A stretch of 64,000 nucleotides of DNA from Chrysemys picta bellii (Eukaryota; Chordata; Testudines; Emydidae): the NCBI RefSeq assembly GCF_011386835.1, contig NC_088795.1:105832434-105896433 (forward strand), given 5' to 3'. The notes under the pieces were generated by a model. It did not search any database and had not been told where the DNA came from. It was given only the letters and a program-made list of their open reading frames with translations. Position numbers and translations under genes: made by a program. Below are positions 1 to 12,615 of this stretch, piece after piece (position 1 is the first letter of the stretch; every line of letters begins with the position of its first letter).

Positions 1-161
1 GTAAAAAGCAACAGAGAGTCCTGTGGCACCTTTAAGACTAACGGATGTATTGGAGCATAAGCTTTCGTAAACATGCATCCAACGAAGTGGGCATTCACCC
101 ACGAAAGCTTATGCTCCAATACATCTGTTAGTCTTAAAGGTGCCACAGGACTCTCTGTTGC
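1..161. repeat. Inverted pair of PLE-type 3' ends (foldback), cut by the window edge
   Basis: Positions 8-68 and 101-161 are reverse complements over 61 bp with about one mismatch, around a 32-bp middle. Each arm is the same repeat end seen at 37.1, 42.2 and 47.2 kb, with the shared block TGTGGCACCTT and the block GCATAAGCTTTCGT. The right copy reaches further inward than the left: 73-100 continues the repeat but has no partner. The left copy seems to continue beyond base 1, so its TSD cannot be seen. I assign it to a Penelope-like retroelement because the 42-kb copy of this family encodes a PLE endonuclease end. Confidence 0.75.
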
Positions 162-2030
162 ATTCTACAAAATAGTATTTCCGTGGCCCTGACACACCCT
201 TCATAAAAAGAAAAATATTTCTCTATCTTTAACAGTCAGAGCCCTGCGTTTGGTGGAATCAGGGCTACCGATGGATTTAATATCATATCATTCTATGCTG
301 CATCTGCTGCTGATGTTTCCATATGAGTTCCCATTCCATTGTGTGATTTCAGCTTTCTGTATAACCTTGAATTTTAATATTAAACATTAACCACATTTGC
401 TTGGGAAAGTCTCTCTACAGATATTTCCACATAATTTGGACCTGATTCTCCGCTTACACATGTTTAGATCACTGATGTTGTGGAGTTACTCATGATTCAC
501 ACTGGGGTGACATCAGAATCAAGCCCTTTAATAGCACAATATTTAAAAAGTTCACATTTATTGCTAAAAAATTCCTGCCATGTAATTTAAATTATTCTTA
601 CTTTAATGCAATATGACAATGCACTATGGTAAACATTCACATTTTGTAAAATACTAGGGAAAAGTCTGGAATAATAATGAAGTTATTTCGTTGTAGGTTG
701 TCACTTTTGTGTATTCCCATTGCTGAAATAATGATGACCAATTTCCTGCTTTCTGTTTTAACATAGAAAATACTTACCTGGAATACTGACTCAATGGAGA
801 GAAATGGCAATATCAATTTTCATGGTTTAAAGTTATCTTTTTTATACTTTATTTATAGAAATAGCAAAAAGGATTTAGAAGAGTCTATATTTGAGGACTC
901 CATTCACATGAAACTAGTCACGGTGTAAAATTAAACATGGATGTAAGTCTTTGTAGGATCAGGGTCCAAGAAGGTATTCAGTTTTCACATTACTCTTTTG
1001 CAGAAAGCTGTGTGTGTAGCAAAAAGGATTAGTAAATTGTGCTGCATTCTTCTAGTGAATTCTTCATATACAGTGAGGTTGCACATTTTATGCATGTTTA
1101 ACCCAATTAGTACAAATGGAAAGTGTCAAGCCATTTCCAGCTAATTGGCATGAACACACTTTTCTGCTGCTGTTGCATTTATGATTAAAAGGAAACTCTG
1201 AAGAACATATATGTTAGCAATATTTTCTCTTTCTGTGAAAATAAGGTAGCTTTTTAAAACCCATACAGTCACAAATCATAAGCTGCTTTCCAAATCACAA
1301 ACTAATCTCAGAGACATATCATGCTGACCAGGCTAATAGTTGCAAGATGAATATGTAACACAAAAGTCTAAATCTTTATTTAGATGTCATTCTCCTTAAT
1401 ATTATCTTGACAGTTATGGTATTTTTTCTTACCAATTTAAACTCCTAACAGGATTAGTGTTCCAGTGTTAAGAGCATCAAACACATCTCCCATTATTAAT
1501 CTTACAAGTGCCAAATGGACTATCTCAGTGTGACAAGTCATTTTCATTTAATCTGTACATTTTAAACACTGCAAACCTGGGTTGTGAGCTATCAATTCTG
1601 TTCTCTGATTAGCCATTTTATGCTGCTCCTCTTTCAAGAGCAGAATCTCTTGGGTAAAATTCTGGCCCTATAAGAAATCAGTAGGAATTTTGCCACTGAC
1701 TTCAATGGGACCAGGATTTCAACCCCTGTGTCTAATCAGCCCAATTGCTATACTATATTTGGTGATCTGGAGCTTTTGAAGATGGCATAGAGGATTCCAT
1801 TAAACATTCTGGTAATCATGGAGTATCCAGTGGAAGAGTAGAGATATAGTACAAGTGGTAAATACTATTTTTAGGGCTTTCTATAATGGATGTCAGGATT
1901 AGTTCCTCAGTCAAGCAAGAAAGAACACTAGGGTCACTTGCCTTAAGATGTTTAAAAAAGAAAACTGCCCTTCAAGCGCATGATAAAGTTTCTATGGGTG
2001 TGATTATAAATGTCTAACTTTAGGAAGAGA
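162..2030. other. AT-rich non-coding stretch, nothing recognised
   Basis: No open frame of note. A short motif of the kind ACTTCAATGGGACCAGGATTT near 1690-1720 resembles scattered old reptile repeats, but it is too short to classify. Confidence 0.5.
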
Positions 2031-2120
2031 CAAGATGGTGAGGCAATCTCTTTTATTGGACCAACTTCTGTTGGTGGAAGAGACAAGCTTTTGAGCTACA
2101 CAGAGGTCTTCTTCAGGTCT
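2031..2120 (-). repeat. Second PLE-like repeat family, 3'-end fragment
   Basis: Contains the family hallmark TCTTTTATTGGACCAACTTC followed by the AAGCTT block and CTTCTTCAG. The same family occurs at 12.4-12.6 kb and at 39.6 kb. Read on the minus strand, 2116-2110 gives CTGAAGA, then a stem-like segment, then a decayed AAAA where GAAA is expected. This layout matches a hammerhead core (see findings). The link to PLEs is an inference from the shared layout with the endonuclease-bearing family. Confidence 0.6.
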
Positions 2121-4383
2121 AAAAGTTATGTCTATACAGTTTGTATAGCACTTTGAAGATGTAGAGCGCTACAACAGACTGATGCAAAAGGGGTGAGGGC
2201 ATCAGGGCTGGGCATGAGTGTTAGGTCCAACCCTGATAGTGCTCAAAGCTGCTGCTGGGCAGCTATACATTACACTACTGGCGGATTCCTTAATGTGCTC
2301 AATAGCAATGGAGAACAGGAAGACCATTTCAGATCACTGCTGTTCCCCTGTGCTGGGGAAGTAGCAGCAAAGATGTGCCAGCAGGGGTTCCCCTTGGAAA
2401 AAGGAATTTTCTGCTGTCAGATTTGTGATCAGAATCTAGCCCCCTTACACCAGCTGAGTGGCAAAAAGGGGTCAAATATTAGAAAAAGAATCTGGCTCTC
2501 TAGTTTTGGCGGCTAATATCTTATATCTCCTGCAATGTTACTCAAACAATATTCATCTAATTGAGATAGTCAGGAGTCCAAAAAATTTCGTTAGAATAGG
2601 TATTCTGATAGTAATGTTTTATTTGAGAGACAATGTGTTGTATTTAGCCTCAGGAAAATATTTATAGCTCTAGAGTCCTTGGGTAACTATTAGACATGAC
2701 AATTTTTACTTTATGCATATTGTCAGTAAAATTTTACATTTGTGCAGGTATCCCAAATTCTCAGAGAACTGGAGATGGTGACCTCAATCTTTTACATATT
2801 CATGCATGGAAATAACTGTATTCATACAATTTTAAATCAGCCTAACAACTCCGGCACACACCCGTGTGTGCTGGAATATCCCTGCCTTTTTGGGTAAAAC
2901 AAGACCCCTGATTTTATTCACTCAAACCTTTACACAAAGCCATTGATATTTTACAAAGTTTAAATATGTATATAAATATTCAATTGTTGCACATTTTATA
3001 CTGTGGACAGGACCAAAAAAAAAGCAGCCGTTTTACTCATAGGATCTCTGGATACACCAGAAGTAGAAAGTAATGGGAAAACATACAAGTTTTCCTGTCC
3101 AGTTTGGCAGCTTCTGGTATTTTGATGAACTCTGGGTAAGCATCCAGACTTCTGACATATTAACTAAACTTAATTGAACTTCTCAGGTTTTAGGCATGCC
3201 CCTCATGTTTTAAAATTTAAGCATTGGTAGCTGTATATGAAAATACATGGATGAATGTCTGTGAATCTTACTGTGCTAGTAGAACTCAGAGTACATATAT
3301 TTTGCTATGTTGGGTAGTAGATAATGAGGGTAGCAAAGGAAGAGGAAGGCTAGCAGCAGTAGGTGTCCCAAAAGCTAGGGTATCACAATAAGGGTTCAGG
3401 CTTGCCAGGTCCCATTATCCTTAATATAACAATTTTAACATGCTCTGCAAGAAGCTAGTCTCCAACTCTCCAAACTGATAGGGAAGCATTATAGACAGCG
3501 CAGGCAGTGTTCTCTATAGGTATAGTTGCCTGACACTTTCCATTATAAGACTAGTTTCAAGTTCTTATAACTTTATCAAATCTCAACAGTTCATTTAGAA
3601 ATTTATCTTGCTGGCAGTCTGCCTCAGGCTGATTTTTTTTTTAAGTTTTCATTAAACCTTTTTAGTCATTTTTCAAAAGTGAATTAACAGATCAACGTTT
3701 AGCCAATTTAAAAAAAAAATTCTAAATCATTTTGTTGAGAAGCTCTAGCTCCTCTATACTTTGTATCCGTGACTTCAAATCTGCCAGGGAGGAGGCCTTT
3801 GCTTCCTTCATGACGATTTGTCCAAATGTAGCCAAGTTATAAGCTTCTGAACCATCTCAGTTTGGTCTTGCTCAGAATTGTTGGCTTGGCAGCTAAATTC
3901 TCTGAAGATCTATCTGCACTGGTCATGCTCCAGCCCCTCACTGCTCCTCTGTGTTGACTGGACTGGTTGTCCACAATCCCCACAGAATGACTGAGCATGC
4001 TCCATTAACTGGGGCTGAGGAGGACTGTCCCTGCAAGTGCTGCTCCTAGCTGCCAGGGGCACCAGACACAGAAATAGAGAGCAGGTAGACCCAATGCTCC
4101 CCCCCCCCGCTGGCACCTGAGAAGCATAGAGGAGATGGAAGAAATATCATTATTAGAACACAGAGGCACAAACAGAAATTGGCAGGGGGCAATAGGAACA
4201 GCAGTGGAATGGAGGCAGGAGGCAGGCAAGGGGAAATCAGAGCAGAAGGATTTATAATCATTAGAGTGCATTCCCTTACAAAACTTGCAATTGTACCCAT
4301 TATTCTCAGCCTTCCTTTACTCAACATATTTACTCCATTAGCATAAGTGTTAGAGCACTCTGTGAGACTAAAGATCTTAACTC
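2121..4383. other. Non-coding, nothing recognised
   Basis: AT-rich DNA with short chance frames only. The frames at 2193-2667 have no recognisable domain. A C-run lies near 4090-4097. Confidence 0.45.
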
Positions 4384-4443
4384 TTTGCAGGGGGTTGGAC
4401 TAGATGACCTCTTGAGGTCCCTTCCAACTCTGATATTCTATGA
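4384..4443 (+). mobile_element. CR1 LINE 3'-terminal fragment
   Basis: About 60 bp with the classic CR1 end: GTTGGACTAGATGACCTC, then AGGTCCCTTCCAACTCTGAT and a tail ending ATTCTATGA. It is severely 5'-truncated, as is usual for CR1. Confidence 0.85.
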
Positions 4444-7200
4444 ACTCTACTGATGACTTGTGGGGGGGAGGAAATAGTATGGTGATCATATAAAGACATC
4501 TGAATGACTATGCCGGGGGGAGGGGATCAATTAAGTTTGCACAGGTAAGTTTAGTTCTCGCACTGCCTAACCTTTGAGTGCTTAACTTTGCAATCTTAAT
4601 GTTCTTTTAAGGTAGCTTTTTTGGATGTAATATTGTATATGAGAGGACAATTACTCATGTAATCAATGAATAATGGTGAGTTAAAGTGGCTAGACTAAAA
4701 TCCACTCACAACATGGAATAACTAAATATATCTTGCAGGCAAGAAAATACATAGACAAATTACTCATCAACTGCTACATCCTACTCTTAAAAAAAAAAAA
4801 AAGAAAAGAAAAGAAAACACTGAGGGCAAGAAAATACTGCACAGCAGAAGTCACCCAAAAGAGCTGTTTGAAAAAACAAAACAAAACACCCTCACCCCAA
4901 ACAGAAATAACTGAAATGGGGAAAAAATGTACATCTCACCTCTGATACAGAGATAATTGGAGGAGGCATTATTACCTCCCTGAAGGCTCAAGTAGTTGTT
5001 ATGTTTACTGCTAGTGAGCAGTTCAGGAAGAAATCTAAACATTCCTGTACCAGCTAGAATGGAGACTGAAGCCTCATTTCTCAGACAGGGTTATCACCTT
5101 TTATGCTGTCATCATGACAAAAGTGGTGTGGTGTCATGTCATAGCATATCACGATGTGAAATGGATGGCCTAAAACTGCCATGCACTAGAGAGCCCTGCA
5201 GCGGGACTGGGATCTGCTGATCCTGCAGGACCTGCTGCCATAATAGGGGGAGTGGGCTAAATGTACCTTGTTGTGGTCAGGATTGGGTGGGCCAAAACAA
5301 ACAAATAAAAAAAACCAAAACACAGATTACAGTAATTTGTGGGAAAATACTTTTTAATAAAAGTTTTAATACTTACATTTAAGCAAGGGATAGAAAGATT
5401 TGATATTTATTAAAACAAAAAGACAAGGTTTTTTTGTATGGTTTAAGCAATATACCTTTTTTGGGAGGGGGTTAGTAGTGTGGAGGAATACTTCTTGCAG
5501 GGTAAGGTTTTTGCTGGTGGGAGTGGGATAAAAATGCAAGAAACAATGTAGGAGCGAGTGGGAGTGGGAATTGAGGCAGGACAGCAGCAGGATTAAAAAA
5601 AATAGTCCTACGCAGGGCTCTAGCTTGCACTCCAGGAGACCATCTCACAAATGAGTGACAGGAGAAGGCTGTTCACATAGTGAAGGGATTGGGCTAGCTG
5701 AGAATTATATACCTCTTTTTCAACTTGCCAGTTCGACAACATAACAGACCAACTGAAATGGAAATTCCCACATTTTCCCTAGTTTTGGAAATTCCCAAAT
5801 TCTTGCTTTAAAGCTGCCTTCTCCTGGACCCAGCTGGGTTGAGTATGAGAATCATATGACCGGTGCCCCGCCACCTCTGTATGTACTTATTAAGTACTGC
5901 CTCTGGCCATAACACTGAAAAAGCAATCACCCCCTTTCAATTTCTAACAGAAGAAAATGGACATATTGTACTTCTTCTGAAGGAAGGAGACTGTTTGTGC
6001 TCTCTGGCCTTTGCAGACACTTACGTCTATGTGGGAACAACACATTCCAACTACCAGATATATTTCAGATTTCTAATAGGGGAACATCATTAAACAACAT
6101 TAAATATTATCTTTTGGTCCATGGCAGTGCAATATTATTAAATGCTTATCAAATACATTAAATACAAATTACAAAATGTTTTGTGATCATAGCCATATTT
6201 CTGCACATATTTTTCTTATCTAGATGATAGAGTGATCAAGGGAAATACCTTGAAAGGGATCTAAACACCAGGCTGTGCCAGCACTGGCATGCTAGAATCA
6301 CCAGTGATCATTCAAAACTATAAAGACTCTCAGCTTGCTCCTCAGACACAGTTGGCATATATAGGAATCCTGCTGGACACAGCTTGTTTGAAAGTCCTCT
6401 TGCCCCAAGGCAATATTCATAACATTATGAATCTGGTTGCCAGTCCAATTTTTAGCAACGAACGTGTTATGGATGTGTGATATCCACGATACCTCCCAGT
6501 ATGAGGCAAACTCAACAGAACCTGGGGTCTCTGTGGTCAGAAGCCACAGGGAATTTGAATGGCATCCAGGGAGGGACAACTTGTTAGATGCTGGAACTTG
6601 ACATCTGTCTAGTATAATATAGAAGGACTTACGAATTCAAGAGCTGAACTGTAGCAAACACAGAGGTGTTCTGTCTAGGTTGAGAAGCCCAAATAGAGGC
6701 TACACACCAGATATCTAATCTGTCCTGAGAAAGTCTCTGTGTATGAATGAAGTAATGCTGTATTCATTATGACTTTCAGAGACGTGGCATCCCAAAAGTT
6801 AGTTTGATTGAAATGACCAATCATTTCTAAAATCAACCAAGTTCTACAACAACAAGCAGAGAGAAATAGCATCTCAATTATCTTAATAGTCCCCTACCAG
6901 TTTAGGTAAATGTATTTCTCAGCTCTGAGACCAATCATATCATAATGAGATTCTTGCCACACCTAATCAAAGAGAAGCTGGTAACTTTCTGTAACTCAGC
7001 CCAGAGCCCCTCTCTGTCAGCATGGTCCCTACGAGGGTAGGGTCAGGTGTTTTTTGTCTCTTAACAGGTGTTTGAAATTCACTAAAGTTCTCAGAAGGCA
7101 TCTACCAGAAGCACATATAATTTCAAGTAAGAAAATATTTTGGTCTGAGGTGAAACTCTGTCTCCCTCCCCCACCCACAAGCATCCTTTCATATACAAAA
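4444..7200. other. Non-coding; A-rich microsatellite at 4790-4826
   Basis: The only simple feature is the A-run with interspersed G (AAAAG units) at about 4790-4826. Frames at 5863-6093, 6289-6579 and elsewhere show no domain. Confidence 0.45.
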
Positions 7201-7205
7201 ACCTC

Positions 7206-8100
7206 AATGATAAATGAACAGGGACACCCTTTTATGGACACCCAGCCAGCCAGTTAGCTATAAGTCCCTCTTTGTGGCTGTTCTCTGCTTGCTTTACCTG
7301 TAAAGGGTTAAAAAAGTCCCCCAGGTAAAGGAAAGGGAGTGGGCACCTGACCAAAAGAGCCAATGGGAAGGCTAGAACTTTTTAAAATGGGGAAAAAAAA
7401 CTTCCCCTTTGTGTCTGTGGTTGTTCTCCAGAGAGAGGGGATAGAGCAGGATAGGGCTGGAACTATGCTGTAAAAAGCATGAAATCATACCTCAAACCTA
7501 CTTATCTGAAACCCCAAATATGTAAGTAAATCAGTGAATGTCTAGGAAGATGTGATTAGGGATATTTCTTGTTGGCTTGTGGACTCCTCTGTGCTAACCC
7601 CAAATGCTTTTGTTTTGCTTGTAACCTTTAAGCTGGATCACAAGAATGTTATTCTTGATTAATTTTTGTAAGTGGGTTTTTTAAATCTAGCAAAAGCCTA
7701 AGTTCCAGGTGTATTTTCTTTCTCTTTGTTTTTAAATAAAATTTACCTTTTTTAAGAACAGGATTGGATTTTTGGTGTACTAAGAGGTTTGTGAATGTTT
7801 AATTAGCTGGGGGCAACAGCTAATTTCCTTTGTTTTCTTTCTCATCTCTTTCCCAGATGGGGGGTGAAAGGGCTTGAGGGTACCCCACAGGAAGGAATTC
7901 CCAAGTGTGCCTTCCTGGGTTCCAAAAAGGTTTTTTTTGCTTTTGGGTGGTGGCAGATTCTACCCATCCAAGGTCAGAGAGAAGCTGTAACCTTGGGAGT
8001 TTAATACAAACCTGGAGTGGCCAGAATTAATTTCTTTAGAGTCCTTGTGGGCTGCCACCTTCTGCACTCGAAGTGCCAAAGAGGGGAATCAGCCTTGACA
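7206..8100 (+). mobile_element. Solo LTR (family also at 48.7 kb), 5-bp TSD ACCTC
   Basis: An 895-bp unit flanked by perfect ACCTC (7201-7205 and 8101-8105). It ends TTGACA and carries a polyadenylation signal AATAAA near 7735. It aligns along its whole length with 48678-49594; shared blocks include GACCAAAAGAGCCAATGGGA, ACAGGATTGGATTTTTGGTG and GAGGGTACCCCACAGG. Comparison with that copy suggests the original start was TGTGATAAATG, with its first bases mutated here to AATGATAAATG. No internal coding region is present, so it is a solo LTR left by recombination. Confidence 0.85.
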
Positions 8101-8105
8101 ACCTC

Positions 8106-11100
8106 CAACAATCTTCATCTTTTTGTCAGATTTTCACTCAGTATCCCTAAGAGTCCCTGTGGCTGCTATTTATGTATCCCATTGCCTTGTTGGAAGTAGT
8201 CCAGTTTCTTTTCAGCCCCTCTTCTTCAGGTAAATGTGACATTTACTAAAAGCTCTGATAAAGAGCCCCAAGCTTGAAGGAATATTCAACATGACTCATC
8301 AAAGCTGATAAAATCTCCTTTTGAGCACAGATTTTTAACTGGAAGACTATTTCACTGGCGGCTGTGACACTGCTCACATAGCAACAGAACTGCATGCTCT
8401 ACTGACTTCTCCACTCTCCTTTTTCCATAACATGGCGCTATAGAGTCATCCTAAATTCCTTCCAAATGAAGTTTCAAAATGTATGCTGTATCAGTGAATG
8501 ATTGTGCTGCCAATATTCTACCACATCCATATGCTCACCACACTCTTCTCCAGCAGCTTCATATCAAAATGTTTCTAGGCTTTTTCTTTAGCAGATTAAA
8601 GGCCTTTAAGTCCACCTAAGTTTTATTCTTTCAACAACAGTACAGTAGATTCTGCTGTCTCCAAGAGAACCATGTCTTAATGGCTCTCTGATTGCATCTC
8701 TCGCTACTATTCCTTTCTAGGCCTGTAACTTTAATATCAAGGCACATTCAGTCACAAGAATAGTGATTTCTACATCCATGTTCTTATCAATTTATTTCAA
8801 GATTTGCAGGACACTAACATACAGTTCAATTTCAAACACTTTAAAAAGCATTGTTGGACTCAGTATGATGGCAAGAATCTAGTGATGAATTTGTTTCTAG
8901 GCTAAAGATGCTGCAGCTTTCTCATCATCTAGCCATTTCATTAGTATCAGTTTTGCAGATCTATGTCATTTGAGCCCTGCTTTTGTGATGACATATTTAA
9001 TTTCTCAATAGATTAATCTTTTTTTTTTAATTGCTACTTGAATGTTGAGGTGCATACCACCAGGTGCAGTAGGAAGTCTCTCTCTGCTTATATGTGCTTA
9101 TTGCAGATATTTTTGGAAGCCCCCTTTGAGCTTGGGAATCTCCAAAGGATGGGGTCTTTTCCGACTGGGACAGATACACAAGACAGAACTGCCTTTAATT
9201 CTAGTTCTCTGGAATTATGGGACAGATCTTCAGCTGATGCAGCTCCACTGAAGTCAGGAGCTACTCCAATGCTCAGATTTGGGATTCTATAATCCACTTT
9301 GCTTTTTCAAAATTCTATCATTGTCTAAAACTTTCTTGTAGAAACAAAGTTACAATATAAGGCACTGGGATCACCATGGTTCCACAGCAGTAACACCACA
9401 TGCTGGAGTCAGTTAAATCTCTGGCAGGAGCACAGCCCCAGTTTACTTCTACATTAAATTATCATTATTGAGCAGAGATTATAGGCAAGTAATTTCCTTA
9501 TTGGCTCTACAGTATCCATTAGTTATTGTTACTCAACATCTGTGTTGCCTAGAAGCCAATCAGGTGCGGGCCACATTAGACTAGATCCTGTACAAATGTA
9601 TGAAGGAAATCAGTCACTGCCCAAAGACTTCAGCCTAAAAAAGAAGACTTTACAGGTGGATGAGACAAATCAGAGGGTCAGGGTGGGACTGAAGGAAGAC
9701 AGTGTCCAATAAACAGGATATGTGCATGTGTGTGTGGTAATACATTAATCATAATTCACTGAAAGGGTTAACAAACAACATATGTTATGCTGTATTTTAG
9801 CATTTGTCGTGTGATGTTGTGTTAGGAGGTTCTTGTAATGCTGTGTGCGCTTGTGCATGTGTCCTGAACATTCTAGATATCCTGGTTAAGAGAGTGCCAA
9901 GCAATTGAGCACCACTGTCATTTACCTTTCAGATATAATGAAGTGGTAATAAACCTTCCTAGCTATGAAAACATTTGAGTTTCTATGTCTAATTACAATT
10001 TGTCAAACTGCAGTCATGAAAAACTAATCATTGTGACAATAGTATTTTGGAAATTATACAGCAGAAGCACAAAATGCAGGCAATTTAATATTTGCCATGG
10101 TTCATCAACTCCTGTCTCCCCCATGCATAACTTGGTCACATTTATTTGTGCACTACAGGGGTGCAGAGCTCTGACGGGTAGAGCCAGACCTACAAATGTT
10201 TCTCACTAAAATGTAGTTACCTTGGCAACTAACACATTGTACAGTACTAAATGTTCCTACTGGTAGAATATCACACAACAATAAGACACATCAATATCTG
10301 CAGAAAATGGACCTGAACCTCTGTCAGCTTATCAGAAGAAATTAATTCATAACACACCCCAAAATATCTGATTCTCACACAAACTTTTTCTTTCATTTCA
10401 CTGGTCCTCTACTATCTTGACAGACTCTTCTTCGCAGTCTGTGTTCTGCTCCCAGTTACCCTCCTTTTCCTTCTGCTCCAGTTTCTCACCCTATATATTC
10501 TTCCTTGGCCTTCAAATTTCCTATGCCCTTACTGCCCATTCTATATCTCTGAAGCCTTTCACCTAGCTCTTCACCATTTTCATCCTTCTCTCATCACCTT
10601 TCATCTGAGCTCAAATCATTTCCACTCTTTCTAGAGGTCTCACCTTTCCAATTTGTATTCCTTTCTTTTTCCCCTTTGCAATTCTTCAGCCTCTCAGACA
10701 GAGGGCTCTCCTTTTCAGGTGTCCTGATGCATCTTTTTGGCTAGAGATCCCCATAGAATACAACTGTAATATATACTATAACTTGCACCACCCAACATTG
10801 ATGAAGTTACAGTAAACTTTAAATACACACCATACTCTGATGTGAATACTATTGATCAAATTTTCTGCTGGTGTAATTCCATTCACTTCATATAGTAAGG
10901 CCCAAAGACGAGCAGAGAAAGGATATAAAGGTAGCCGATAGAGGAGAAAGGTGATAAAGGGAGAGCAGAAAAAATTAAAAACAGACATGTAAGCAGGAGT
11001 GGAGTTGTGCAGAGCCTCACAGATTCCACAGGAAGCTTGATGCAGAAGAAGATGGGAAGCCAGTGAAAGGATTTGAATATGGACTGACACATTTAGACTG

Positions 11101-12400
11101 TGGGGCAAAGGTAAATAATAATTATTTTTTTTTGAACGGAGTAAAGAAGAATAAGGTGGAAACTGGGAATCCAGAGAGGAACAGGGTACGGTGATGAAGA
11201 CAAGAGACAACCAGGGCCTGAACATGGGTTTCATCAGTAGGTATGGAGGCCAGCTGTTCATTCAATTTATACCAGCTATCAAGCACATATTGCTCAATCC
11301 TTCCTTCTTCCCCATGCATCTAGGAAGTCTGACATTAAAAAAAAAATGGCTAATTGTTAGTACATCATATTCTCTCCCCACCCCCAATTAAGGTAGAGGA
11401 GTTCAAGCCAGTCTATTACACAGTTTCAATTTAATGTTCCTATTTATTTTACTTTGCTGGTAGTAAATTACTCACCTTTTTAAATATGAGGGGTTTTTTA
11501 ATGGAACATGCACTTGTAATATATTTGCTATCAGAAGGCTGCACTTTCAGCTAATTTCATGTTCCTTGTACAGTCGCTATCCCTTTGTGAACTGTACATA
11601 GCTGAATAGTGGCCACTTACGTGCAGAGGTAAATATGGCTGTTGAAATGTTAGACTGCTAGCTAAAAGCATTCTTTACACAGGCAAAGTATATTTTAGTT
11701 TCTCAATGTAAAGAATGTGGCATTCATGCAGAAATGGGTGGTTTTTTGATATCCTTAGTTTCCACACCGTGACATTTGCTAGGTTGCTTATTAGCTCTGA
11801 TTGTTTGAGAGAGTCAGGTTGTTATTAATTATTAGCATCGTTAGGGTGCTTGAAGATCCTGATCAGGAATGAAACTGTACAAATAGATAATAGGAGACAG
11901 TCCCACCCTGGAGAGTTTTTGTTCCAAGCTCACAATCTTGCAAAGATTTACATGTCTTTCACTTTAAACAAATAAATTGCCCCACTGACTTTAATAGGAT
12001 TACTCTCAAGTGTAAATTCAACATATATGTAATTTTTTTCAAGAATGGTAGCAAATTTGAGACATAAACAAAAGAAAGGAGGACTAGGATAATGTTAATA
12101 AGTCCATACAATGATACACAAAGTAATTGCACTGCTTGAGGATCCCGAAATCATGCCCCCATCTTTAAAAAAAATGCAGGTTTCTCTTGTCCTAGAATAA
12201 TTGAGGGGGAAAACCCCCTTTTTACTCCAGACTTTTGTACACCTTCATTTTGTGCAACACTGTGCTTTTTAAAAAACATAGATAATTAAAGTATTTCTAT
12301 CAATGTATGAAAAGGTTTTTGATGCTAAATACCTGTCTCCTTAATGGTAAAGCAGATTTTGGAGAAGAGGTATTTCAACTAATAACCTATGATTGTGTTG
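8106..12400. other. Long non-coding stretch with possible ancient LINE debris
   Basis: No gene recognised. Around 10985-11100 the phrase GGAAGCCAGTGAAAGGATTT resembles the 3' region of ancient amniote LINE repeats. The 161-codon antisense frame at 10776-11261 runs through this region and is probably chance. A TG-rich patch lies near 9722-9736. Confidence 0.4.
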
Positions 12401-12615
12401 TTGTAGCTGTATTGACCATTATATTATATTGGACAGGATATTAGAGAAAGACGGTGGGTGAGGTAATCTCTTTTATTATACTAACTTCTGTTGGTGAAAG
12501 ACCAGCTTTCGAGCTTACGCAGAGCCGAAGAAGAGCTCTGTGTAAATTCGAAAGCTTATCTTTCTCAAGAACAGAAGTTGGTCCAATAAAAAGAGATTAC
12601 ATCGCCCACATTGTC
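12401..12615. repeat. Foldback copy of the second PLE-like family
   Basis: Left arm about 12450-12525 and right arm about 12535-12615 are diverged inverted copies of the repeat that carries ACTTCTGTTGGTG...AAGCTTTCGA. They meet head to head around GCCGAAGAA. Only the left copy has the outer extension with GTTGTAGCTGTATTGACC (about 12401-12449). The layout matches the inverted pair at 47.2 kb, although this is the other sequence family. Confidence 0.7.

Noticed and set aside
10776..11261. 161-codon minus frame
   Set aside because: No recognisable domain; the plus strand here resembles ancient LINE 3' sequence, and the Ser/Leu/Phe-rich translation follows from purine-rich DNA.
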